DNA from: Planctomycetota bacterium
GTDB lineage: Bacteria > Planctomycetota > Phycisphaerae > Phycisphaerales > UBA1924
DNA length: 7,603 nucleotides
Assembly: GCA_023412695.1 (NCBI GenBank)
Contig: JAEYNG010000179.1
Coordinates: forward strand, 1 to 7,603
Reading direction: 5' to 3'
Of this stretch, positions 1 to 7,081 are shown piece by piece. The translations under genes were made by a program, and so were the position numbers. The notes below the pieces were generated by a model that did no database searches, had not been told where the DNA came from, and was given only the letters and a program-made list of their open reading frames with translations. The number at the start of each line of letters is the position of its first letter. The first letter of the stretch is position 1.

Positions 1-1227
1 GACCTGCACATCGCGCTCGCCGAAGAGTGCAAGGACGGGGACGCGGACCTTCCTGAGATCGCTTGCGGGGTCGTGGGCGAGGAACGCTCGGAGCCACGGA
101 CGCTTCAGGCCGGCCATCGCCTGATCGACAGCCTCGTTGACCGCGGGGCTTACTTCCTGCACGCCGACTTGCGCCTTGACAAGTTCGACGACCTTCTCGC
201 GGACCGCGGCGTCGTCCTTGCCCGCGACGATAGCCGCAAAGGCGGCTCGAGCGGCCCCGGTGACTTTGTCGGCAGCTTCCGCCGTGGCACCGGAGGTGAG
301 CATCAGCGAGCGGTTCTGCTCCGCCAGAACTTCCGCTCCGGGAACGCCGGTCCCGGCGAGCATCACGATGAACGAGACCGCCGGACTCCTCGCGGCGACC
401 ATCGGCGCGACGACACCGCCCTCGCTGTGCCCCATGATGCCGACGCTGCTGAACTGCGTTCGCCCGCGCAGCACACCCACCCACGCCTCGGCGTCGGCGG
501 CGAAGTCGCCCGTCGTTGCTTCGGCGAAGTTACCGGTTGACTCGCCGATGCCCCGGTCGTCGTAGCGGAGCGTCGCGATCCCGTTGCGCCCGAGGAAGTC
601 CGCCCACACCGCGAACGGGCGGTGCTCGAAGACCTCTTCATCGCGGTTCTGCGGCCCGCTACCGCTGACGAGGATGACGACAGGGAACGGCCCTGAGCCG
701 TCCGGCACGGTCAGCGTGCCGCTGAGCTTCACATCACCGTTCTGCGCAGACGCCGGCTCGGTGGTGTACGGGAACGGCGGCGTCGGCGTCTGCGGACGCT
801 TAGGCGCGGCAACCTCACCCTTTTCGAGCTCAAACGGGAACTTCATGCCGCCCTGCGAGAAATCGCCCGCAATCCGGGATGCACCGTCCCGCTTGCCGTT
901 GAATGTCGGCGCTCCGGGGATGCCAGCGATGGCAAACCGTACTTCTTCACCGGACACCGCGATCTGGTCGAGTCTCAGGCCGCGCTGGCCCTGCTGCGGG
1001 ATGTCGATCGTGCCGGTCCACGCCCCGTCAGCAAACACCAGGCTGACAGCCACCCGGAGTTCCGCGCCGGGGAGCTTCACCGAGCCCGACCAGTCGCCGG
1101 CCAGCGACTCGTCCCCGGGTATGGCCACTGCCGCAGGCGACTCGGGGTGAGCCGGCGGGGGTTCGTCAGCAATTGATTGAAAACCAGCAGTAATCAGCGC
1201 GGCGGCGACAAAAGGAACGGTGAGCAT
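1..1227 (-). CDS. Secreted alpha/beta hydrolase with N-terminal beta-rich domain (3' end cut off by window)
   Basis: This is a predicted exported serine hydrolase of the alpha/beta fold; the substrate is unknown. I translated the minus strand from the ATG at 1227 and it stays open to position 1, giving 409 residues without a stop. Residues 1-20 look like a signal peptide (MLTVPFVAAALITAG, likely cleavage after S-I-A at 20), although its n-region has no positive charge. Residues about 43-147 form a small beta-rich domain (AGDWSG, DGAWTGTIDIP, AGDFSQGGMKFPFELEK) of a type often placed before such hydrolases. The hydrolase domain starts near 165: oxyanion-side SGSGPQNRDE (188-197), RYDDRGIGEST (221-231), the nucleophile elbow GHSEGG with Ser268, and FGERD with the probable catalytic Asp406. 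The catalytic His should lie just beyond the left edge. GGGAG at 1237-1241 is a suitable ribosome binding site. It is transcribed divergently from the membrane protein gene at 1393. Dienelactone-hydrolase-like or S9-peptidase-like activity is possible; esterase is equally likely. Confidence 0.88.
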   Translation of the reverse strand, partial: MLTVPFVAAALITAGFQSIADEPPPAHPESPAAVAIPGDESLAGDWSGSVKLPGAELRVAVSLVFADGAWTGTIDIPQQGQRGLRLDQIAVSGEEVRFAIAGIPGAPTFNGKRDGASRIAGDFSQGGMKFPFELEKGEVAAPKRPQTPTPPFPYTTEPASAQNGDVKLSGTLTVPDGSGPFPVVILVSGSGPQNRDEEVFEHRPFAVWADFLGRNGIATLRYDDRGIGESTGNFAEATTGDFAADAEAWVGVLRGRTQFSSVGIMGHSEGGVVAPMVAARSPAVSFIVMLAGTGVPGAEVLAEQNRSLMLTSGATAEAADKVTGAARAAFAAIVAGKDDAAVREKVVELVKAQVGVQEVSPAVNEAVDQAMAGLKRPWLRAFLAHDPASDLRKVRVPVLALFGERDVQV

Positions 1228-1236
1228 AAGCAGGGA

Positions 1237-1241
1237 CTCCC
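1237..1241 (-). promoter_or_regulatory. Ribosome binding site of the hydrolase gene
   Basis: Read on the minus strand this is GGGAG, nine bases before the ATG at 1227. It supports that ATG over an in-frame CTG two codons upstream. Confidence 0.6.
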
Positions 1242-1292
1242 GGACGGTTGGTCGGCATGTTATTCGATAAGCCCCGCGTCCACTTTCGTGCC

Positions 1293-1333
1293 CGCGCGGG
1301 CCGATACATGCACGGTGCCGCGTTCGCGCGGGC
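1293..1333. repeat. Pair of direct repeats in the divergent promoter region, possible operator
   Basis: CGCGCGGGC occurs at 1293-1301 and again at 1325-1333, exactly 32 bases apart, close to three helical turns. The match extends to 12 of 14 bases when the next five are included (CGATA against GAATA). The first copy sits in a perfect 12-base palindrome, GCCCGCGCGGGC (1290-1301); the second in the shorter inverted repeat TTCGC-gcgg-GCGAA (1323-1336). An outer inverted repeat, GCCGATA (1300-1306) and TATCGGC (1337-1343), overlaps both. The location between two divergent starts is typical for a shared operator. This is inference: in GC-rich DNA short GC repeats also arise by chance. Confidence 0.4.
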
Positions 1334-1381
1334 GAATATCGGCTGCGTGCCGACTACCCTCTCGCTCGCCCGCACACGGAT

Positions 1382-1385
1382 GGAG
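1382..1385 (+). promoter_or_regulatory. Ribosome binding site that fixes the GTG start at 1393
   Basis: GGAG lies seven bases before the GTG at 1393, ideal spacing. The same frame is open upstream to a possible start at 1177, but that extension would overlap the opposite-strand hydrolase gene and encodes an arginine- and serine-rich stretch with no resemblance to the family. An ATG at 1380 is in a different frame. Confidence 0.6.
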
Positions 1386-1392
1386 CGGATGC

Positions 1393-2544
1393 GTGTTCAT
1401 TGTTCAGGCCCACTCCCTGGCTCAGCAGTCCCGGCTGGCGATCACGCTGGCCTGGGTTGCCGGCTACACGAACATTCTCGCCTTCCTGACGTGCGGGCAC
1501 GTAATCTCGCACGTCTCGGGGACGACCTCCGACCTCGGCGGAGCGGTCGCCACCGGGACGTGGGGCGTCGCTGCATTCCTGCTGTACCTGCTGGCGACGT
1601 TCTTCGTCGGCGCCGCCGTGTCGGGCTTCGCGACCGAGTTCGGCCGGCGCCGCGGGTGGGAATCGATCTACGTCCTGCCGATGGCGATCGAGGCGCTGCT
1701 GCTCGCGCTGTTCGCGCTGGGAGTGGAGCTCCACGAGGTCGGCACGGTTGAGCGCGGACTGTCGCTCTACGCCATGAGCGGCGCCGCATCGCTGGCGATG
1801 GGCCTGCAGAACGCGACGATCACCCGGATCTCCAACGGCGTGGTGCGGACGACGCACGTGACCGGCGTGCTCACCGACCTGGGGCTGGAGACGGCGCAGT
1901 TCATCCTCTGGCTGCGCGACCGCCGCAGCAACGCGCCGCCGGGCGCGGTCCGGGCGATCGTGCACAGCACGCAGTCACACCCGACGGCGATGCGTCTCTT
2001 CCTGCTGTTGTCGATCGTCGGCTCGTTTGCGCTCGGAGCGGGGCTGGGCACAGCGGCGTACCAGTTCATGCCGCGGCTTGCGATGATGCCGCCGGTGCTC
2101 TTCCTTGCGTGGATCATCTATCAGGACGTCCGCCGGCCGATCGCGGAGATCGAGCCCTCGACGCTGGTGGGCGAGTTCGGGCTTGGGATCAGTCCGCGGC
2201 TGGCCGTGTACCACGTGCGTCGCGATACAACACGTCAGGGGCCGATTCACCGGATGCCAAACCTCCAGGCGTGGGTCGAGAGGCTGCCGCGGAGCGCGGA
2301 CGTGGTCGTGCTCGACCTCGATCAGGTCAACCAGATCGATGCAAACTCGGTGATGGAGCTTCGGACGGTGCTGAACCGCATGCGGGACCAGCAGCGGCAC
2401 CTGGTCCTCTCGGGTCTGACCCATGACCAGGTCGAGCAGTTAAGGCGGGCGGGAACCGGTGAGGCACTCGATCCGCGGGACGTCTGCCCGGACCTAGAGC
2501 TGGCGATCGCCAAGGGGTTGAACCTGCTCGAGAGGGACGGCTAA
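1393..2544 (+). CDS. DUF1275 (YoaK-type) membrane protein fused to a C-terminal STAS domain
   Basis: This predicted inner-membrane protein has 383 residues from the GTG start. Residues about 10-240 match DUF1275, a widespread family of unknown function: the first helix region AWVAGYTNILAFLTCGHVIS followed by HVSGTTSDLGGAVATG is the family signature. I count six hydrophobic segments, near LAITLAWVAGYTN, GVAAFLLYLLATFFVGAA, IYVLPMAIEALLLALFAL, LYAMSGAASLAMGLQNA, LFLLLSIVGSFALGAGLG and MMPPVLFLAWIIY. After a short linker, residues about 267-380 look like a STAS domain of the kind found at the C-terminus of SulP anion transporters and in SpoIIAA: LAVYHV, then VVVLDLDQVNQIDANSVMEL (D316), a helix, HLVLSGL, and QLRRAG. 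Typical DUF1275 proteins are about 220-250 residues and lack this tail. At the usual phosphoacceptor serine after the conserved Asp there is Ala317, so a phospho-switch seems unlikely. A regulatory role of the tail on the membrane part is inference. Its gene neighbours give no clue to a substrate. Confidence 0.85.
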   Translation: MFIVQAHSLAQQSRLAITLAWVAGYTNILAFLTCGHVISHVSGTTSDLGGAVATGTWGVAAFLLYLLATFFVGAAVSGFATEFGRRRGWESIYVLPMAIEALLLALFALGVELHEVGTVERGLSLYAMSGAASLAMGLQNATITRISNGVVRTTHVTGVLTDLGLETAQFILWLRDRRSNAPPGAVRAIVHSTQSHPTAMRLFLLLSIVGSFALGAGLGTAAYQFMPRLAMMPPVLFLAWIIYQDVRRPIAEIEPSTLVGEFGLGISPRLAVYHVRRDTTRQGPIHRMPNLQAWVERLPRSADVVVLDLDQVNQIDANSVMELRTVLNRMRDQQRHLVLSGLTHDQVEQLRRAGTGEALDPRDVCPDLELAIAKGLNLLERDG

Positions 2545-2650
2545 GACGCCCGACTCGAACCCCTTGCACCCTCAGCAATATTTCGACGTCCGGCAGGATT
2601 GCCACCTGCGCCTCGTAATTGCTGGATGGGTACGGCAGGGGCCAATCAAC

Positions 2651-2656
2651 GAGGTG
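2651..2656 (+). promoter_or_regulatory. Ribosome binding site favouring the ATG at 2661
   Basis: GAGGTG stands four bases before the ATG at 2661. An in-frame TTG at 2619 would add 14 residues including two arginines, but has no comparable site before it. Confidence 0.5.
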
Positions 2657-2660
2657 CTGG

Positions 2661-3314
2661 ATGTGGTGTAGCGCTGTTATCGCGGGATTGTTGACTGCAT
2701 CGACCGCCCATGCGGGCGTGATCGCGTTTGAGAGCTTCTACAGCGATGCCGATCCGTATTCGCCGGGTCGTCCATGGCACTGGCCGGGGAGCGGAGGCGG
2801 GAGCGGGCATTGGGGGCAGGCCTATCGCTTTGTACCCGTTGCGACCGGGACAGTGGAATCCATGGAGGTTGGCGCCTTTGTCACGCTGTCGTCGCTTGCG
2901 GACTTACCAATCAGAGTCTCCATCCACTCGGATGTCGGGGGATGGATCTCGGACGAACTGGGATCGGGCATGATGCCCGCGCGGTACATCTCTACGCCCT
3001 TCCCGTCGGCGCCCGTCACCGTGACGCCGGATGACAACATCAACCTCGTCGCCGGGCAGGCATACTGGCTCTCCATCCAGGGCGACGTTGCCACAATCCC
3101 GCCGCAATGGGTCCGGTGGTATCTCGGCGACAACGCCTTCGAAGCATGGACCTATTCCGCACAGATCTCGAATGTCGTGGGCGGACCGGTCTGGGGCATT
3201 AACGACGCTCCCGGGCAACCCGGCGCTTTCCGGGTGTTGGTACCGTCGCCATCCGCGGCCAGCATCCTCGCCGCCGCGGGGCTCGTCGCGGCGAGTCGCC
3301 GGCGACGGAGATAA
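2661..3314 (+). CDS. Secreted protein with PEP-CTERM-like sorting tail
   Basis: This 217-residue protein is probably exported and then handled by an exosortase-type enzyme; its specific function is unknown. Residues 1-18 (MWCSAVIAGLLTASTAHA) read as a signal peptide cleaved after A-H-A. The body, residues 19-193, is rich in Gly, Trp, Tyr, Ser and Pro and predicted to be beta-strands: AYRFVPVATGTVESMEVGAF, VSIHSDVGGW and LVAGQAYWLSI recall the choice-of-anchor type beta-sandwich domains of planctomycete surface proteins. The end has the tripartite layout of PEP-CTERM proteins: V-P-S-P-S-A from 194, a hydrophobic stretch SILAAAGLVAAS, and five arginines (213-217). The canonical P-E-P is replaced by P-S-P, a variant I associate with Phycisphaerae. 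The n-region is uncharged with the ATG start; starting at the TTG (2619) would supply Arg residues, so the start is not certain. It follows the DUF1275 gene by 116 bases and is followed by hairpins at 3317-3353, suggesting a separate unit from carB. Confidence 0.8.
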   Translation: MWCSAVIAGLLTASTAHAGVIAFESFYSDADPYSPGRPWHWPGSGGGSGHWGQAYRFVPVATGTVESMEVGAFVTLSSLADLPIRVSIHSDVGGWISDELGSGMMPARYISTPFPSAPVTVTPDDNINLVAGQAYWLSIQGDVATIPPQWVRWYLGDNAFEAWTYSAQISNVVGGPVWGINDAPGQPGAFRVLVPSPSAASILAAAGLVAASRRRRR

Positions 3315-3316
3315 TC

Positions 3317-3366
3317 GGCGCGGCGTGAAATGTCCGCGCCAAGCCCGACGGCTATTCCTATTCTTC
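3317..3366 (+). terminator. Double hairpin with pyrimidine-rich tail, probable terminator or carB leader element
   Basis: A perfect seven-base stem, GGCGCGG (3317-3323) with CCGCGCC (3334-3340) around a ten-base loop, begins two bases after the stop codon of the secreted protein gene. A second small hairpin, AGCC-CGAC-GGCT (3342-3353), is followed directly by ATTCCTATTCTTCC, a T/C-rich tract. This fits an intrinsic terminator with an imperfect U-tract. Its position in the 96-base spacer before carB also allows a role as an attenuator of carB. Confidence 0.5.
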
Positions 3367-3372
3367 CCCAAT

Positions 3373-3396
3373 CCGCGCCGACCGCTACGGCCGCGG
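3373..3396 (+). repeat. Hairpin just upstream of the carB ribosome binding site
   Basis: CCGCG (3373-3377) pairs with CGCGG (3392-3396) and CCG (3378-3380) with CGG (3388-3390), leaving one bulged C and a seven-base loop. It ends four bases before the AGGGAG that serves carB. It could affect carB translation, but GC-rich sequence makes such stems frequent by chance. Confidence 0.3.
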
Positions 3397-3410
3397 CTTG
3401 AGGGAGAGCG

Positions 3411-6400
3411 ATGCCCAAGCGCACGGATATCAAGACGATCCTGATCATCGGTTCCGGCCCCATTGTCATCGGACAGGGGTGCGAGTTCGACTACTCCGGC
3501 ACGCAGGCGTGCAAGACGCTGCGGGCCGAGGGGTACCGGGTCATCCTGGTGAACTCGAATCCGGCGACGATCATGACCGACCCGGAGTTCAGTGACAAGA
3601 CCTACATCGAGCCGATCACGCCCGAGTCTGTCCGGAAGATCATCGCCGAGCAGAAGCGCCTCGGCGATCCGATCCACGCGCTGCTGCCGACGCTCGGCGG
3701 TCAGACCGCGCTGAACTGCGCGTGCGCGCTGTTCGACAACGGGACGCTGGCCGAGTTCGGCGTCGAGATGATCGGCGCGAACCGCGAGGTGATTCACCGC
3801 GCCGAGGACCGCGCAGCATTTATGGAGGTCGTAAAGAAGTGCGGCCTGCACATGCCCAAGTGCAGGACCGTCAAGACGCTCGCCGAGGCACACGAGTTCC
3901 TCAAGGAGATCGGCCTGCCCGCGATCATCCGCCCGGCGTTCACGCTCGGCGGCACCGGCGGCGGCATCGCGTACAACAGCGAGGAGTTCGACGACATCGT
4001 CTCCCGCGGCCTCCGCGCCAGCATGATCGGCCAGGTGCAGATCGACCAGTCGGTGCTCGGGTGGAAGGAGTACGAGCTGGAGGTCGTCCGCGACCTGAAG
4101 GACAACTGCATCATCGTCTGCTCGATCGAGAACATCGACCCGATGGGCGTGCACACGGGCGACTCGGTGACGATCGCACCGGCCCTGACGCTGACGGACA
4201 AGGAATACCAGGCGATGCGCGACGCCGCGTTCGCCATCATGCGGGCGGTCGGCGTCGAGTGCGGCGGGTCGAACGTGCAGTTCGCCGTCAACCCCAATCC
4301 GACGCCCGGGCCGGACGGAAAGAAACCGTTCGAGATGGTTGTGGTCGAGATGAACCCGCGCGTGTCACGCTCGAGCGCGCTGGCGTCGAAGGCGACGGGC
4401 TTCCCGATCGCGAAGATCGCGGCGAAGCTGGCCGTCGGCTACACGCTCGACGAGCTGCGCAACGACATCACCGGGACGACCAGCGCCTGCTTCGAGCCGG
4501 CGATCGACTACATCGTCACGAAGATCCCGCGATGGACGTTCGAGAAGTTCCCGGAGGCGGACGAGACGCTGACGACGCAGATGAAGTCCGTTGGCGAGGG
4601 GATGGCCATCGGCCGGACGTTCGCCGAGAGCTTCCAGAAGGCGATCCGCTCGATGGAGGTGAAGCGATTCGGCTTCGGCCTTGACCGCAACGACGCCTGG
4701 CTGGCATGGAAGCAGGCGGGCGAGCGCGTCGAGCCGGGGACGAAGCTGGCGGACTCGTCGGAACTCGAGTGGCCGATCCCCGAGGAGAAGCTCGCGAGGA
4801 AGCTCGCCGTGCCCAGCCAGGGTCGGCTGTGGTACATCCGCTACGCGATGAAGATGGGGTGGGCAGATCCGAAGATCTTCGACCTGTGCAAGATCGATCC
4901 GTTCTTCCTCGATCAGTTCCGCCGGCTGGTCGAGTTCGAGGACGTGCTGTGCTCGTACTCGAAGCTGGAGGATGTGCCGCGGGACGTGCTGTTCCGCGCC
5001 AAGCAGCTCGGCTACTCCGATGCCCAGCTCGCGATGCTGTACCTCGGCGCGATCAACCCGACGACCATCCTGACGGTGCGCGAGTTCCGCAAGGGGAAGG
5101 GCGTCGAGCCGGTGTACAAGCTCGTCGACACGTGCGCGGCCGAGTTCGAGGCTGTCACCCCCTACTACTACTCGACGTACGAGACCGGCGTCGACGGCGC
5201 TATGGCGGAAGACGAGATCCGCGTCTCGGACAAGCAGAAGGTCATCATCCTCGGCGGCGGGCCGAACCGCATCGGACAGGGCATCGAGTTCGACTATTGC
5301 TGCGTCCACGCGAGCTTCGCGGCACGCGAGCTCGGGTTCGAGTCGGTGATGATCAACTCGAACCCCGAGACGGTCTCCACCGACTACGACACCAGCGACT
5401 TGCTGTTCTTCGAGCCGCTGACACTGGAAGATGTGCTGAATGTGGTGGAGCGTCTGAACGGTGGCCTCTTGCCGCCCCAGCGCAGCAACGCTTTGGCCCG
5501 GACGCTTGTCCGCGGCCTCATCGTCCAGTTCGGCGGCCAGACACCCCTGAACCTCGCCAAGGGCCTCGTGACCGCGGGCGCGCCGATCATCGGCACCAGC
5601 GTTGATTCGATCGACCTCGCCGAGGACCGCGACCGGTTCGATGCCCTCCTCAACAAGCTCGGTCTGCACAAGCCGCCCAGCGGCATCGCCCGCTCGCTCG
5701 AGCAGGCTGTGCAGATCGCCGGCGCGATCGGCTACCCGGTGCTCGTGCGCCCGTCGTATGTTCTCGGCGGCCGCGGCATGGAAATCTGCCCCGACGAGAA
5801 GGCCCTCCGCCACTACATGGCGACGGCGGTGAACATCTCCGAGCTCGACGGCGCACCCGTCCTCATCGACCGCTTCCTCGACGACGCGACCGAGGTCGAT
5901 ATCGACGTCATCGCGGACTTTGACCCGACGGGCCAGACCAACGCCGGCGAGGCCCTGGTGTGTGGCGTGATGGAGCACATCGAGCAGGCCGGCATCCACT
6001 CCGGTGACTCCGCATGCACCATCCCGCCGTGGTCGCTCGCCCCCGCGACGGTCAAGGAGATCCGCCGCATCAGCCGCGAGCTTGCCAAATCGCTCAGGGT
6101 TCGCGGCCTGATGAACGTGCAGATGGCCGTCGTGCGCGAGAACAGCAACGGCGACGGCGACAAGATCTACATCCTCGAGGTGAACCCGCGCGCGTCACGC
6201 ACCGCGCCGTTCGTCGGTAAGGCGACACACGTCCCTTGGCCGCGGCTGGCGGCGAAGCTGATGATGGGCAAGTCGCTCGGCGAGCTCGGCGCGGCCGAGG
6301 TCGCCGACACCGGCGCCTACGCCGTGAAGGAATGTGTCTTCCCCTTCAGCAAGTTCCCAGGAGTGGACGTCATCCTCGGCCCGGAGATGCGCTCGACCGG

Positions 6401-6953
6401 CGAGGTCATGGGGATTGATTCGTCGTTCCCGATCGCCTTCGCCAAGAGCCAGATGGCCGCGGGCATCACGCTGCCGACCAGCGGCGCGGTGTTCATCTCC
6501 GTCCGCGCGGCGGACCGGGCAAAGGTCGTCGGCCCGGCGAAGCTCATGCGCGACGCGGGCTTTGCGATCTACTCGACCGAGGGCACGGGCGGACACCTCC
6601 GCGCCGCCGGGGTTGAAGTCACCATCATTCAGAAGATCGACTCGGGCGTACGTCCCAACGTCATCGACCTGATGACCGACGGGAAGATCAACCTCGTCAT
6701 CAACACCCCGACGCGTACGGGGTGGAAGACCGACGAGGGCCGGATCCGAGCCCAGACCGTCCGGCTCGGGGTGCCGCTGATCACCACGATTACAGGAGCA
6801 ATCGCCGCGGCCAAGGCGATCGGCGCATTGCAGCAGGGCGATTGGGGCGTCAAGGCGATGCAGGAGCACCGGCAGGCGGCCGCCGTCCGACAGCCGGCCG
6901 GCGAGCCGAAGATCGTGGCAACCGTCCCTGCCGGGGCAACGGCCCGGGCCTAG
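3411..6953 (+). CDS. carB: Carbamoyl-phosphate synthase large subunit
   Basis: This is the cytoplasmic synthetase subunit that uses ammonia from the CarA glutaminase, bicarbonate and two ATP to make carbamoyl phosphate for pyrimidines and arginine. The 1180 residues align by eye with E. coli CarB from end to end. The two homologous halves are plain: GSGPIVIGQGCEFDYSGTQA (from 14) against GGGPNRIGQGIEFDYCC (from 614). First ATP-grasp: ENIDPMGVHTGDS, Gln290, Glu313 and Asn315 in EMNPRVSRSSALASKATG. Second: MEHIEQAGIHSGDSAC, Gln904, Glu923 and Asn925 in EVNPRASRTAPF. The oligomerisation region lies between, with YKLVDTCAAEFEA. An MGS-like allosteric domain starts near 1021 (SGAVFISVRA), and YSTEGTGGH, IQKI and VINTPTRTG keep the Thr, Lys and Asn/Thr positions used for UMP/IMP binding. 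It is about 107 residues longer than E. coli CarB (1073): extra stretches lie near residues 434-467 and 681-704, plus a 40-residue Ala/Gln-rich tail from 1141. The ATG has AGGGAG four bases upstream. No carA is adjacent. Confidence 0.98.
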   Translation: MPKRTDIKTILIIGSGPIVIGQGCEFDYSGTQACKTLRAEGYRVILVNSNPATIMTDPEFSDKTYIEPITPESVRKIIAEQKRLGDPIHALLPTLGGQTALNCACALFDNGTLAEFGVEMIGANREVIHRAEDRAAFMEVVKKCGLHMPKCRTVKTLAEAHEFLKEIGLPAIIRPAFTLGGTGGGIAYNSEEFDDIVSRGLRASMIGQVQIDQSVLGWKEYELEVVRDLKDNCIIVCSIENIDPMGVHTGDSVTIAPALTLTDKEYQAMRDAAFAIMRAVGVECGGSNVQFAVNPNPTPGPDGKKPFEMVVVEMNPRVSRSSALASKATGFPIAKIAAKLAVGYTLDELRNDITGTTSACFEPAIDYIVTKIPRWTFEKFPEADETLTTQMKSVGEGMAIGRTFAESFQKAIRSMEVKRFGFGLDRNDAWLAWKQAGERVEPGTKLADSSELEWPIPEEKLARKLAVPSQGRLWYIRYAMKMGWADPKIFDLCKIDPFFLDQFRRLVEFEDVLCSYSKLEDVPRDVLFRAKQLGYSDAQLAMLYLGAINPTTILTVREFRKGKGVEPVYKLVDTCAAEFEAVTPYYYSTYETGVDGAMAEDEIRVSDKQKVIILGGGPNRIGQGIEFDYCCVHASFAARELGFESVMINSNPETVSTDYDTSDLLFFEPLTLEDVLNVVERLNGGLLPPQRSNALARTLVRGLIVQFGGQTPLNLAKGLVTAGAPIIGTSVDSIDLAEDRDRFDALLNKLGLHKPPSGIARSLEQAVQIAGAIGYPVLVRPSYVLGGRGMEICPDEKALRHYMATAVNISELDGAPVLIDRFLDDATEVDIDVIADFDPTGQTNAGEALVCGVMEHIEQAGIHSGDSACTIPPWSLAPATVKEIRRISRELAKSLRVRGLMNVQMAVVRENSNGDGDKIYILEVNPRASRTAPFVGKATHVPWPRLAAKLMMGKSLGELGAAEVADTGAYAVKECVFPFSKFPGVDVILGPEMRSTGEVMGIDSSFPIAFAKSQMAAGITLPTSGAVFISVRAADRAKVVGPAKLMRDAGFAIYSTEGTGGHLRAAGVEVTIIQKIDSGVRPNVIDLMTDGKINLVINTPTRTGWKTDEGRIRAQTVRLGVPLITTITGAIAAAKAIGALQQGDWGVKAMQEHRQAAAVRQPAGEPKIVATVPAGATARA

Positions 6954-6983
6954 GTCCGGAAATCGCGATCGAGCTTTTGCACA

Positions 6984-7035
6984 GTGTGGAGAAGCACCAC
7001 ACCACGCGGCGCACAACGGACTTTCATGCAAGTCC
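6984..7035 (+). terminator. Two hairpins downstream of carB, possible terminator
   Basis: GTGTGG (6984-6989) pairs with CCACAC (6997-7002) across seven bases, and GGACTT (7018-7023) pairs with AAGTCC (7030-7035) across six. Both stems are perfect. Neither is followed by a T-run, so an intrinsic terminator is not proven; they may only mark the 3' end of the carB transcript. Confidence 0.3.
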
Positions 7036-7081
7036 CGGCCTGCGTTTACCCACAAACGATGTTGAAGGCGCCCGTCGCCCC

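Noticed and set aside
73..1150. Plus-strand open frames across the left region (73-540, 137-565, 584-1150)
   Set aside because: The minus strand encodes a complete signal peptide, beta domain and hydrolase motifs over the same bases; these are shadows.
1177..1392. In-frame upstream extension of the DUF1275-STAS gene
   Set aside because: It overlaps the divergent hydrolase gene and codes for a non-hydrophobic Arg/Ser-rich stretch. The GTG at 1393 has a proper ribosome binding site and starts right at the family-like region.
2546..2575. tRNA-like T-loop (reverse complement GGGGTTCGAGTC)
   Set aside because: The flanking bases do not form the T-stem, and there is no acceptor stem or anticodon arm. 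The match is a coincidence.
2593..2609. GCAGG...CCTGC hairpin after the DUF1275-STAS gene as a terminator
   Set aside because: The stem is only five bases and no T-run follows on either strand.
2904..5999. Long open frames on the minus strand opposite carB (2904-4154 and 4365-5999)
   Set aside because: They mirror the GC-rich codon pattern of carB and give Arg/Ala/Asp/Leu-rich low-complexity proteins without recognisable domains. carB is certain.
6941..6954. GGCCCGGGCC and CCTAGG palindromes at the end of carB
   Set aside because: They lie in the last codons and stop of carB and are explained by GC-rich coding sequence; there is no following T-run.
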